Shown here: piece by piece, positions 25,703 to 31,725 of the stretch
Numbering within the stretch: position 1 is the stretch's first letter
Layout of the letters: each line of letters starts with the position of its first letter
From: Collinsella aerofaciens
Lineage (GTDB): Bacteria; Actinomycetota; Coriobacteriia; Coriobacteriales; Coriobacteriaceae
Direction: 5' to 3'
NCBI RefSeq assembly: GCF_028206995.1
Contig: NZ_JAQLFL010000003.1
Coordinates: 173,709 to 205,433, forward strand
DNA: 31,725 nucleotides
Made by a program: the position numbers and the translations under genes
The notes under the pieces: model-generated
Databases searched by the model: none
What the model saw: only the letters and a program-made list of their open reading frames with translations
Told to the model about the DNA's origin: nothing

Positions 25703-27040
25703 TTAGGAGTTCGCCAGGTAGTGCTTGATCTCCCACTCGGTGATCGTAGACTCAAACTTATGCCACTCGGCGCGCTTCTTTTTGAGGAAGAAGCTGTGGA
25801 TGTGCTCGCCGAGGGCATCCTTCATAAACTGCGAGTCCTCAAAGACGTCGAGCGCCTCTTTGAGCGAGCGCGGCAGCGGCGTGTAGCCGGCCTCGAGCAT
25901 CTGGCGGTCAGTAAGTTTGAGCGTCTCAGCCGTTGCCTCGGGCGGGAGTTCCAGCTTGCGCTCGATGCCGTCCAGACCAGCCGCCAGCGTGACGGCGTTG
26001 ACCAGGTACGGATTGGCCATGGGGTCGGGGCTACGAAGCTCGATGCGCGTGGACAGCTGCTTGCCGGGCTTGTAGACCGGGATGCGGACCATGCTCGCGC
26101 GGTTGCGCAGGCCCCACGTGGCGTACTGCGGCACGGAGTCGCCGCCCGTGGTGATGCGCTTGTACGAGTTGACCGTGGGATTAGTGATAGCGCTGATCTC
26201 GCGCGCGTGCGCCAGGATGCCGGCCATGTAGTGCTTGGCGATATCGGAGAGGTGGTACTTCTCGTCGTCCTCGCCCCAAAAGACGTTGTTGCCGTCGTGG
26301 TCGAACAGCGACTGGCACAGGAACATAGCACTGCCATCCTCACCCGCCAACGGCTTGGGCATAAAGGAGGCGTGGCAACCGCTCTCGTAGGCCTGCTGCT
26401 TAATGATGAGCTTGGCCGTGGTGATGGCGTCGGACATGCTCAGGGCCTCGGCGTGGCGCAGGCTCATGCCGTGCTGCGAGCGGCCGGCGGCGTGAAAGGT
26501 GTACTCCACGGGCACGGACATCTTCTCGAGCGTGAGGACCGTGTTGCGGCGCAGGTCGCGAGCGGCGTCGCTTACCGAAAGATCGAAGTAGCCCACGTTG
26601 TCGAGCGGCTCGGGGGTGTGCTCGTCGGGGAAGTAGTAATACTCCAGCTCGGCGCCCACGTTGAGCAGGTAACCGGCCTTCTCGGCCTTGTAGAACATGC
26701 GGCGCAGGGCATCGCGCGGATCGCCGGCAAAGGGCTTGCGGTCGGGGGTGCACACGTCGCAGAACACGCGGGCAACGCCGTTATGGCTCGGACGCCACGG
26801 CAGGATCTGGAAGGTCGAAGCATCGGGGAACGCCAGCATATCGGCTTCCTCGGGCGTGGCAAAGCCCTCGATAGCGGAGCCGTCAAAGCCAATACCCTCC
26901 TCAAAAGCGACCTCGAGGTCCTCGGGGCTAATGGCAAAGTTCTTGAGGCGGCCGAGAATGTCGACAAACCACAGACGCACAAAGCGGATATCACGCTGTT
27001 CTACGGAGCGGAGTACGTAATCGATGTTCTGCTGGTTCAT
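25703..27040 (-). CDS. Type I glutamine synthetase-like protein with replaced active-site residues
   Basis: A 445-aa protein of full GS-I length. ATG 27040 is preceded by GGGGAG. Fold motifs are kept: GFDGSAIEGF (D53), AELEYYYF (E131, E133), FMPKP, NPTVNSYKR and STRIELRSPDP (E334). Aligned by motif to Salmonella GS, the metal-1 ligands E212 and E220 are Ala184 and Gly191 (FHAAGRSQHG instead of HHEVAPGQHE). The metal-2 ligand H269 is Phe240 and H271 is Cys242 (GSAMFLC instead of GSGMHVH). The flap Glu327 is Asp301 and Ser53 is Ala55. With these losses normal ATP-dependent glutamine formation is doubtful. It may be a sensor, a regulatory partner or a ligase with other chemistry. It heads a two-gene operon with the GlnR-like regulator. 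An annotation as plain glnA would be misleading. Confidence 0.85.
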   Translation of the reverse strand: MNQQNIDYVLRSVEQRDIRFVRLWFVDILGRLKNFAISPEDLEVAFEEGIGFDGSAIEGFATPEEADMLAFPDASTFQILPWRPSHNGVARVFCDVCTPDRKPFAGDPRDALRRMFYKAEKAGYLLNVGAELEYYYFPDEHTPEPLDNVGYFDLSVSDAARDLRRNTVLTLEKMSVPVEYTFHAAGRSQHGMSLRHAEALSMSDAITTAKLIIKQQAYESGCHASFMPKPLAGEDGSAMFLCQSLFDHDGNNVFWGEDDEKYHLSDIAKHYMAGILAHAREISAITNPTVNSYKRITTGGDSVPQYATWGLRNRASMVRIPVYKPGKQLSTRIELRSPDPMANPYLVNAVTLAAGLDGIERKLELPPEATAETLKLTDRQMLEAGYTPLPRSLKEALDVFEDSQFMKDALGEHIHSFFLKKKRAEWHKFESTITEWEIKHYLANS

Positions 27041-27079
27041 GTCGCTCCCCTTTCTTTCGGGCGGGTTTCGACTGGTCTA

Positions 27080-27100
27080 TATCGCAGATACTATCGCAGA
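27080..27100. promoter_or_regulatory. Direct repeats upstream of the GS-like gene
   Basis: TATCGCAGA occurs twice (27080-27088, 27092-27100) with a 12-nt period, 40-60 nt before the GS-like start codon. Tandem sites with near-helical spacing are typical of OmpR-type regulators. It is a candidate autoregulatory site of the operon; no clear -35/-10 pair is visible. Confidence 0.35.
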
Positions 27101-27135
27101 AAAATGTTTCCGCAGGGTTAAAGCGTATCAAGCGC

Positions 27136-27166
27136 TCAAAAAACGTGCGCGAACAGGCAGTTGCGA
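27136..27166 (-). terminator. Probable terminator of the lacI-type gene
   Basis: On the minus strand CGCAAC-TGCCT-GTTCGCG forms a short stem with one bulge, followed by CACGTTTTTTGAG. It lies just after the stop of the LacI-family regulator (27175) and before the GS-like gene. Confidence 0.45.
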
Positions 27167-27174
27167 ACGAATGG

Positions 27175-28197
27175 TTAGCGCAAGGTCGAAGCGCGGTGTT
27201 CGATGTGACCGGGGATCTCGATGCGCTTGGGGGCGAGCTTTGCGGCCTCGCCCACGGTGGTGGTAACAACGTCGATGCGCTCGGAAAGGCGCTCGACTAC
27301 GCGCTCGGCAATGGTGAGGGTGTCCTGCGCGGCCGTGGTCACGCCACCAAAGAGCACATGGTTCCAGGGGTAGTCGTCAAACGTCGCGATCTTGAGCCCC
27401 GCCGGCAGCGAGGGTCCCAGCTGCGCTAGCGCCTCGGTCAGACGCAGGAAAACCAAGCCGTTGACAGCAATGAGGCCGAGCTTTTTACCTGCATAGCCGC
27501 GGATGGTCTCGTCCAGGCGGCCGACGCCCGTGGCGCCCCCGTCGGCCAGGGTGACGACCTCGCCGGCAAGGCCGCGGTGCAAAAGCTCGTCGGTAAAGGC
27601 CTCGGCGCGCTCTCGACGCACGGGGCTGTCGTCGCTTGCCTCGGTGAGCAGGCACAGGCGCTCGCTGCCAGCGGCGGTCAAGGCGTCTACCAGGCCGGCG
27701 ACCAGCTCACGGTTGTTAGATGTCACCAGATCGACACCGCCGTCGGCAACGTCGCGGTCGAGCAGCACAACGGGCAGGCGCCCCGCGGCCGCGGCGATCG
27801 CCTTGTCGTTGCCTCCGCAGGTGTTGACGACCAGGCCGTCCACGTCAGCATCGATAAGTCTGGCGAGCGACTCGGCCTCCTTAGCGGGGTCGTTGCCGCT
27901 AATGGCCGTCATGAGCGAGCAGCCGCGCGCGGCGGCGCTGGCGGAAAGTCCTTCAAGCATGGCGCTCGAGAACGGGTTGGCGATGTCGGCCAGGATCACA
28001 CCGATGAGGTTGGTACGCGAGCTGCGCAGATTGCGCGCGGCAGCACGTGGGCGATAGCCGGTGCGCTCGATGACCTCGGCGATGCGGGCGCGGGTCTCCT
28101 CGGTCATTTGCCCGGGACGGTTGTTGAGATAGCGCGAGACCGTGGCCGGGCTCACACCCGCCTCGGCGGCAATGTCCTTGATTCTCATCTGCGCCAT
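27175..28197 (-). CDS. LacI/GalR family repressor, likely regulator of KDG catabolism
   Basis: A 340-aa repressor. The start is ATG 28197 (MAQMRIKDIA); a weak GGGGTG lies upstream, and an internal ATG at 28188 is the alternative. The helix-turn-helix is IKDIAAEAGVSPATVSRYLNN (about 6-26), with the hinge-helix region GYRPRAAARNLRSSRTNLIGV. The sugar-binding domain follows, with VILADIANPFSSAMLEGL and a C-terminal KIATFDDYPW, typical of LacI effector domains. It is divergent to the KDG kinase, and tandem CCGATTTCG sites lie in between. I infer it represses the kinase and aldolase genes until KDG, KDPG or a related uronate product appears (KdgR-like). Confidence 0.87.
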   Translation of the reverse strand: MAQMRIKDIAAEAGVSPATVSRYLNNRPGQMTEETRARIAEVIERTGYRPRAAARNLRSSRTNLIGVILADIANPFSSAMLEGLSASAAARGCSLMTAISGNDPAKEAESLARLIDADVDGLVVNTCGGNDKAIAAAAGRLPVVLLDRDVADGGVDLVTSNNRELVAGLVDALTAAGSERLCLLTEASDDSPVRRERAEAFTDELLHRGLAGEVVTLADGGATGVGRLDETIRGYAGKKLGLIAVNGLVFLRLTEALAQLGPSLPAGLKIATFDDYPWNHVLFGGVTTAAQDTLTIAERVVERLSERIDVVTTTVGEAAKLAPKRIEIPGHIEHRASTLR

Positions 28198-28261
28198 GGC
28201 GCACCCCGTTTCCCAATTGTCAGCAGTCTGAGCCATTTTAGGCATTTTTTTAAAAATCTCG

Positions 28262-28289
28262 TTTGCAAAACGCTGTAGGTGAGTATACT
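28262..28289 (+). promoter_or_regulatory. Candidate promoter of the KDG kinase gene
   Basis: TATACT (28284-28289) is a good -10, and TTTGCA (28262-28267), 16 bases upstream, a weak -35. The -35 is inside CGTTTGCAAAACG, a nearly symmetric sequence of LacI-family type. Confidence 0.45.
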
Positions 28290-28300
28290 ACAACTCGAAA

Positions 28301-28327
28301 CGAAACCGATTTCGTAAACCGATTTCG
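28301..28327. promoter_or_regulatory. Tandem LacI-type operator-like sites
   Basis: AAACCGATTTCG is repeated exactly at 28303-28314 and 28316-28327 with a 13-nt period. The first copy lies in CGAAACCGATTTCG, a near-palindrome centred on CG like many LacI/GalR operators. The position directly after the -10 element would block transcription. Confidence 0.5.
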
Positions 28328-28331
28328 GCAA

Positions 28332-28389
28332 GCGTTGGCGCGGAGGTGCAAAGATGTGCCCTACCGTCTTGGCACCTCCGCGCCAACGC
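28332..28389. repeat. Perfect 18-bp inverted repeat in the KDG kinase leader
   Basis: GCGTTGGCGCGGAGGTGC and GCACCTCCGCGCCAACGC flank a 22-nt loop. In the plus-strand transcript it hides a GGAGG Shine-Dalgarno (28342-28346) that serves a short ORF starting in the loop. It may be a leader control element, a processing site or an inserted palindromic repeat; there is no T-tract. Confidence 0.7.
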
Positions 28390-28440
28390 CATATCAAAGG
28401 TGTACGCACGAGCAAGAAGGAGCTGCGCGACCATGGGTAA
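28354..28440 (+). CDS. Possible 28-aa leader peptide before the KDG kinase
   Basis: ATG 28354 lies seven bases after GGAGG and reads MCPTVLAPPRQRHIK followed by GVRTSKKELRDHG. Its TAA overlaps the kinase start (ATGGGTAA, 8 nt), the same overlap geometry as two accepted gene pairs in this window. The ribosome-binding site is inside the left arm of an 18-bp hairpin. It could couple kinase translation to a leader, but it may be chance. Confidence 0.3.
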   Translation: MCPTVLAPPRQRHIKGVRTSKKELRDHG

Positions 28441-29467
28441 AACGGTTCTTACCTTCGGCGAAATCATGATGAGGCTCTCGCCCAAAGATCATCTGCGCAT
28501 TGAGCAGGCAACCGAGTTTGACGTCCGCTACGGTGGCGCCGAGGCCAACACCGCTCTTTCCCTAGCCTACCAAGGCGACAAGGCCGCTTACGTATCCGTT
28601 GTCCCGGCCAACCGCCTAGGCGAGTGCGCGCTGCGCTCGCTGAAGGCCTACGGCGTCGACACAACGCGCGTCGTGCGTCAGGGCGACCGTCTTGGCTCCT
28701 ATGTGTTTGAGGTCGGCGCCTCGCAGCGCGGCAACGGCTGCGTCTACGACCGCAAGTTCTCTGCCATCAACATGGCCAAACGCGACGTCTTTGACTGGGA
28801 CGAGATCCTCAAGGGCATCGATGTCTTCTATTTCTCCGGCGTGACCCCCGCCGTCTCCGATGAGATGGCCGCCGCCTGCAAGGAGGCACTCGCCGCCTGC
28901 CGCGCCAAGGGCATCACCACCGTGTGCGACGTGAACTATCGCGGCAAGATGTGGTCGCCCGAGAAGTCGCAGGCCACCATGAAGGAACTCCTGCCGCTCG
29001 TCGACATCTGCATCGCCAACGACGAGGATGCGCCCGCCGGCCTCGGCATGACCTGCGTCTCTGGTTCCCTTGCCCATGGCATCGAGGAGCGCGACACCTA
29101 CGTCGAGATGGCCCGTCAGATCTGCGCCGAGTACGGCTGCAAAAAGGTCGCCTCGGTCGTCCGCAACATCTCCTGCGTCGAGCGCTCCATCTGGATGGGC
29201 ATGCTCTTTGACGCCGAGAGCGGCGAGCACTGGTTCTCCCCTGCTCACGACGTGCACGTGCTCGAGGGCGTTGCCGCCGGCGACGCTTTCAACGCCGGCC
29301 TCGTCCATGCCCTCACCAACGACTTTGACCCGCAGGACGCCGTCAACTACGCGATTGCAGCGTCGATCCTCAAGCTCACCATCAAGGGCGATTCCAACTT
29401 GGTGACCGCAGACGAGATCGCAGCCGTGGCATCAGCCGCCGACGGTGGCACTCGCGTCGCACGCTAG
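28433..29467 (+). CDS. kdgK: 2-keto-3-deoxygluconate kinase (PfkB family sugar kinase)
   Basis: A 344-aa cytosolic kinase. ATG 28433 follows AAGGAG by nine bases. PfkB signature 1 appears as VRYGGAEANTALSLA (32-46). The C-terminal signature is VAAGDAFNAGLVHAL, with catalytic Asp284; the usual GAGD is AAGD. It should phosphorylate 2-keto-3-deoxygluconate to KDPG with ATP, the step before the aldolase encoded downstream. The pairing with a KDPG aldolase and a LacI regulator makes KDG kinase more likely than fructokinase or ribokinase. Substrate identity is inferred from context. Confidence 0.85.
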   Translation: MGKTVLTFGEIMMRLSPKDHLRIEQATEFDVRYGGAEANTALSLAYQGDKAAYVSVVPANRLGECALRSLKAYGVDTTRVVRQGDRLGSYVFEVGASQRGNGCVYDRKFSAINMAKRDVFDWDEILKGIDVFYFSGVTPAVSDEMAAACKEALAACRAKGITTVCDVNYRGKMWSPEKSQATMKELLPLVDICIANDEDAPAGLGMTCVSGSLAHGIEERDTYVEMARQICAEYGCKKVASVVRNISCVERSIWMGMLFDAESGEHWFSPAHDVHVLEGVAAGDAFNAGLVHALTNDFDPQDAVNYAIAASILKLTIKGDSNLVTADEIAAVASAADGGTRVAR

Positions 29468-29481
29468 TCCGTCTCCATTCC

Positions 29482-29670
29482 GCGGGCCGCAGCTTTCCAA
29501 TCCCATACCCCTGCGGCCCGCTCCCCGATTCCTCCGGCCGGGCAAAACCACCAGTCCCATTCCGGTTTTGCCTGGCATTTCCTACATGACTGGTCGAGCA
29601 GCCGGTTTTGGAATTGCTTGAACCCCAAGCAGTGCCTCCGATAACCAATCCAAAATCGGCTCCTGACCAG
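29482..29670 (+). other. Three consecutive stem-loops between kdgK and the aldolase gene
   Basis: Hairpin 1 pairs GCGGGCCGCAG (29482-29492) with CTGCGGCCCGC (29511-29521). Hairpin 2 pairs GCCGGGCAAAACC (29537-29549) with GGTTTTGCCTGGC (29564-29576), with one mismatch. Hairpin 3 pairs 29590-29612 with 29649-29670 (CTGGTC...GGTTTTGGA with TCCAAAATCGG...GACCAG) and has an inner TTGCTTG/CCAAGCA stem. Loops 1 and 2 share a TCCCAT motif. None has a U-tract. They may set the relative mRNA levels of kinase and aldolase. Confidence 0.55.
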
Positions 29671-29720
29671 CACATTTGGCAATCACGCGCCCATGCGCGC
29701 CACACATCGAAAGGAACATC

Positions 29721-30362
29721 ATGTTCGATCAGTTCTACACCACGCTTGAGTCCCTGGGCATCGTGCCGGTCGTTGTGCTCGACAAGGTCGAGGACGCCGC
29801 TCCGCTCGCCCACGCCCTTATGGCAGCTGGCATGAAGTCCGCCGAGGTCACCTTCCGCACCGCCTGCGCCGCCGAGTGCATCGCCGCTATGGCCGAGGCC
29901 GAGCCCGAGATGTGCGTTGGCGCCGGCACTGTCCTGACCGTCGAGCAGGTTGAGCAGGCCCGCGCAGCCGGTGCCAAGTTCATCGTCTCCCCGGGTTACA
30001 ACGAGGACGTCGTGAAGCACTGCATCGACATCGACCTGCCCGTCCTTCCCGGAACCGTGACCCCCTCCGAGGTCACCGCAGCCGAGAACCTGGGCCTCAA
30101 GGTCACCAAGTTCTTCCCCGCGTCCCAGTATGGCGGCCTGAACACCATCAAGGCCCTCGCCGCTCCGTTTGTCGGTCACCGCTTTATGCCTACCGGCGGC
30201 GTGAGCACCGCCAACGTCGAGGAGTACCTGAGCTCCTCCGCCATCATCGCCTGCGGTGGCACCTGGATGGTCAAGCCGGCCCTGTTTGCCGACGGCGACT
30301 TCTCCAAGGTCGAGCAGATCGCCCGCGAGGCCATGGACGTCGTCAAGAAGGTCCGCGGCTAG
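29721..30362 (+). CDS. kdgA: KDPG/KHG aldolase
   Basis: A 213-aa class I aldolase that splits 2-keto-3-deoxy-6-phosphogluconate into pyruvate and glyceraldehyde 3-phosphate (or acts on 2-keto-4-hydroxyglutarate). ATG 29721 follows AAAGGAAC. Motifs: GIVPVVVLD, AEVTFRT (Glu42, proton shuttle), VGAGTVLT, SPG, PVLPGTVTPSE, the Schiff-base Lys130 in VTKFFPA, and FMPTGGV for phosphate binding. The length is the family norm. It works directly after the kinase encoded upstream. The pair suggests growth on pectin- or glycosaminoglycan-derived uronates; transport and upper-pathway genes are not in the window. Confidence 0.94.
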   Translation: MFDQFYTTLESLGIVPVVVLDKVEDAAPLAHALMAAGMKSAEVTFRTACAAECIAAMAEAEPEMCVGAGTVLTVEQVEQARAAGAKFIVSPGYNEDVVKHCIDIDLPVLPGTVTPSEVTAAENLGLKVTKFFPASQYGGLNTIKALAAPFVGHRFMPTGGVSTANVEEYLSSSAIIACGGTWMVKPALFADGDFSKVEQIAREAMDVVKKVRG

Positions 30363-30380
30363 GTTTAGCTCTCTATCGTG

Positions 30381-30417
30381 AAAGGGGGCGTGCCCTAGAC
30401 CTCGCCCCCTTTCTTTT
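30381..30417 (+). terminator. Rho-independent terminator of kdgA
   Basis: AAAGGGGGCG pairs with CGCCCCCTTT across a 12-nt loop and is followed by CTTTT. It starts 18 nt after the aldolase stop. Confidence 0.88.
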
Positions 30418-30518
30418 AAAGCGGCTCGGAAGCGCGCCGTTTCCGTCACGGACAAGAACCGAAAACGTCTTGTATGCTGATAGAACGTAACGGAAGCGAC
30501 ACGCCCCCGAGCCGCTTT
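30418..30518. other. Nested long-range hairpin, about 101 nt
   Basis: AAAGCGGCTCGG (30418-30429) pairs perfectly with CCGAGCCGCTTT (30507-30518). Inside, GCGCGCCGTTTCCGTCAC is mirrored with transitions by GTAACGGAAGCGACACGC, and further inside ACAAGA pairs with TCTTGT. The three nested stems suggest an RNA structure or a repeat element. No promoter is evident. The rest of 30363-30754 contains only the terminators listed beside it. Confidence 0.5.
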
Positions 30519-30580
30519 GCCTACTCGGTTGGCAACCGCGCTCAACTGAGCCACTTCGACAAAAGCCGAGCCACCAAAAC

Positions 30581-30651
30581 AGCTGCGGCGCCGTCTGGAG
30601 GAATGGACTCTTGCTTCCGGTCTTTTCCTCCAAGCAGCGCCGCAGCTTTTT
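30581..30651. terminator. Nested hairpin, probable bidirectional terminator
   Basis: AGCTGCGGCGC (30581-30591) pairs with GCGCCGCAGCT (30637-30647) and is followed on the plus strand by TTTT. Inside, TGGAGGAA pairs with TTCCTCCA. On the minus strand the stem is followed by GTTTTGG, about 170 nt after the GntR-type gene stop, so it can serve the gene on that strand. Confidence 0.65.
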
Positions 30652-30754
30652 CGTGCCCCGATGTGCCCCGTCACTTGCGGTGGAATACGGACTGCCTACA
30701 CCATCAGAGCCGCAAAACAATCCCTATTTCACCGCAACTAATGAAGGGGGCGAG

Positions 30755-31447
30755 TTAGATGGCCGAGTCTTTGGACAGCTCAAAATAGTCGGGATGCAAG
30801 GCGATAACCGGGCCCTGCTCCTCGGGCATCAGGTGCAGGTGCGTCTCTGCCAGATAGCTCGCCGTGTCGGTATCGCCCCCCTTAATGGCCTCGAGAATCC
30901 GGCGATGCTGCCGACGAATCGGCTCCCAATCCAGGTCCTGCGACACCATACGCAACCAGTTGTATCGCTCAAAATGCGTGTTGACGCTCTTCATCCAATC
31001 CCACAGCATGTGACGGCCAGCAATCTCAAAACACGTCTCATGGAACAGGTTGTCCAGGTCAAAGAAACGACGCGTTTCGCTATGGTCGAGCGACTCGGAC
31101 TCGGCAAGAATCTGCTCGAGCCGATGCTTTTGCTCGGACGAAGCGGCCGAACAGCATTTTATGAGTACGCTTCTTTCGAGTTTCTCGCGCAAGAAACAGG
31201 CATTCTCGGCGTGTTCCATGCTGATCTTAGAGACGTAGGTGCCGCTCTTGGGACGCGTTTCCACCAGCTCTTGCTCGCGCAGGCGCACAAAGGACTCGCG
31301 AATGGGCGTGCGCCCGATCCCTGTCTCTTTTTCCAGACCAATTGCCGAAAGGCGCGTGCCGGGCCTGAGCTCGGCATAGATGATCTTGGAGCGCAGTGCG
31401 TTGTATGCCTGATCTTGCAGGCTCTGATTATGCTGGTGTTGTTCCAT
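30755..31447 (-). CDS. GntR family regulator, FadR/FCD subfamily
   Basis: A 230-aa regulator. ATG 31447 is preceded by GAGGGC. The winged helix (about 8-75) has LQDQAYNALRSKIIYAELRPGTRLS, GIGRTPIRESFVRLREQELVETRPKSGTYVS. The FCD ligand-binding domain (about 80-215) has LDNLFHETCFEIAG and a metal-type His in RQHRRILEAIKGGD and AETHLHLM. Regulators of this subfamily often respond to uronates, gluconate or other organic acids. Its place beside KDG kinase and aldolase, facing them convergently, suggests control of sugar-acid use. Confidence 0.9.
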   Translation of the reverse strand: MEQHQHNQSLQDQAYNALRSKIIYAELRPGTRLSAIGLEKETGIGRTPIRESFVRLREQELVETRPKSGTYVSKISMEHAENACFLREKLERSVLIKCCSAASSEQKHRLEQILAESESLDHSETRRFFDLDNLFHETCFEIAGRHMLWDWMKSVNTHFERYNWLRMVSQDLDWEPIRRQHRRILEAIKGGDTDTASYLAETHLHLMPEEQGPVIALHPDYFELSKDSAI

Positions 31448-31725
31448 AAAGCCCTCGGATGAAGCTCACGGTTTGTCGAATTTCACCACGTAATACTATC
31501 GCATCGACACGCCCCAGCTCCCAATCAGTCTTTTTGGGACGGGGCTCTTTTAGCTACCCTGGCCCGCAGATCGGCCCCCTTGCCACAAAAGTGGCCCATC
31601 TACTACGTTAACACGGATAGCCTCGGCCATACCGAAAACCGTGAAAACAAAACCGACGCTCCTATAAGTTGTCAAGAGGCAGTTTGCGGGAGCGCTCTCT
31701 CCAATTCGCACAGGAGCTCGTAATA
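31448..31725. other. Intergenic region upstream of the GntR gene
   Basis: No coding region is supported here. It contains the hairpin at 31511-31552, a small hairpin GCCAC-AAAA-GTGGC (about 31582-31595), and on the minus strand TTGACA (31675-31670), a perfect -35 whose 17-nt-spaced -10 is poor (TTTTGT). The gene beyond 31725 is not visible. Confidence 0.5.
31511..31552 (+). terminator. Terminator-like hairpin pointing away from the GntR gene
   Basis: GCCCC and TCCCAA pair with TTGGGA and GGGGC, with a small internal loop, followed on the plus strand by TCTTTT. No plus-strand gene precedes it within 1 kb, so it would end an antisense or read-through transcript, or act in the leader of a gene beyond the window. 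Confidence 0.5.

Noticed and set aside
30515..30556. tRNA-like stretch on the minus strand (GTGGCTCAGTTGAGC, then CGGTTGCCAACCG)
   Set aside because: It resembles a D-arm and anticodon stem, but no T-arm (GTTCGA) or paired acceptor stem can be built, so I do not call a tRNA.

Overview
The window looks like a chromosomal segment of a high-GC Gram-positive gut actinobacterium of the Coriobacteriia, most likely Collinsella or a close relative. This is an inference from three things: the codon and GC style, the mix of LPxTG-type sortase substrates with actinobacterial GlnR-like and LigA proteins, and dense gene packing with purine-rich Shine-Dalgarno sites. No rRNA, tRNA, CRISPR array, transposase or phage gene is visible.

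Layout. (1) Positions 1-7390, minus strand: a sortase-dependent pilus operon. In transcription order it has a 1160-aa beta-helix tip adhesin, a minor or base pilin (start overlaps the previous stop by 8 nt), a major pilin interrupted by an in-frame amber codon, a terminator, and the first codons of a gene at the window edge that could be the pilin sortase. A 500-nt AT-rich upstream region carries two strong inverted repeats. (2) 7894-10219: a Cof-type HAD phosphatase and an MFS exporter, separated by repeat hairpins. (3) 10606-12967: molybdenum cofactor genes moaA and a moaC-mobB fusion, followed by a large hairpin. (4) 13201-14238: a lone predicted PD-(D/E)xK (DUF559/AbiEi-like) nuclease with identical 61-nt hairpins on both sides. 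(5) 14454-18174: a heterodimeric ABC exporter with one degenerate ATP site. (6) 18435-20681: a MATE efflux pump and its MerR regulator behind a 19-bp-spacer MerR-type promoter. (7) 20673-23080: ligA plus a 59-aa coupled ORF. (8) 23330-24781: an HtrA/DegP-like protease. (9) 24990-27040: a glutamine-synthetase-like protein with several replaced catalytic residues, in an operon with a GlnR-like orphan regulator that has an atypical receiver. (10) 27175-31447: a 2-keto-3-deoxygluconate module. It contains a LacI regulator, divergent KDG kinase with a structured leader and a possible leader peptide, KDPG aldolase, and a GntR/FCD regulator.

Two threads stand out. First, the GS-like/GlnR-like pair looks like a nitrogen-related regulatory couple in which the enzyme-like partner has probably lost normal catalysis. 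Second, the intergenic spaces are full of recurring palindromic elements: a 29-33-nt family with a conserved CCTGTCCC-type loop, a 61-nt family, and a 31-nt family that also occurs inside a coding region. Several of these sit directly after stop codons with a U-tract and probably act as terminators. Coding calls rest on reading frames, start sites and motifs seen here; no database search was possible.
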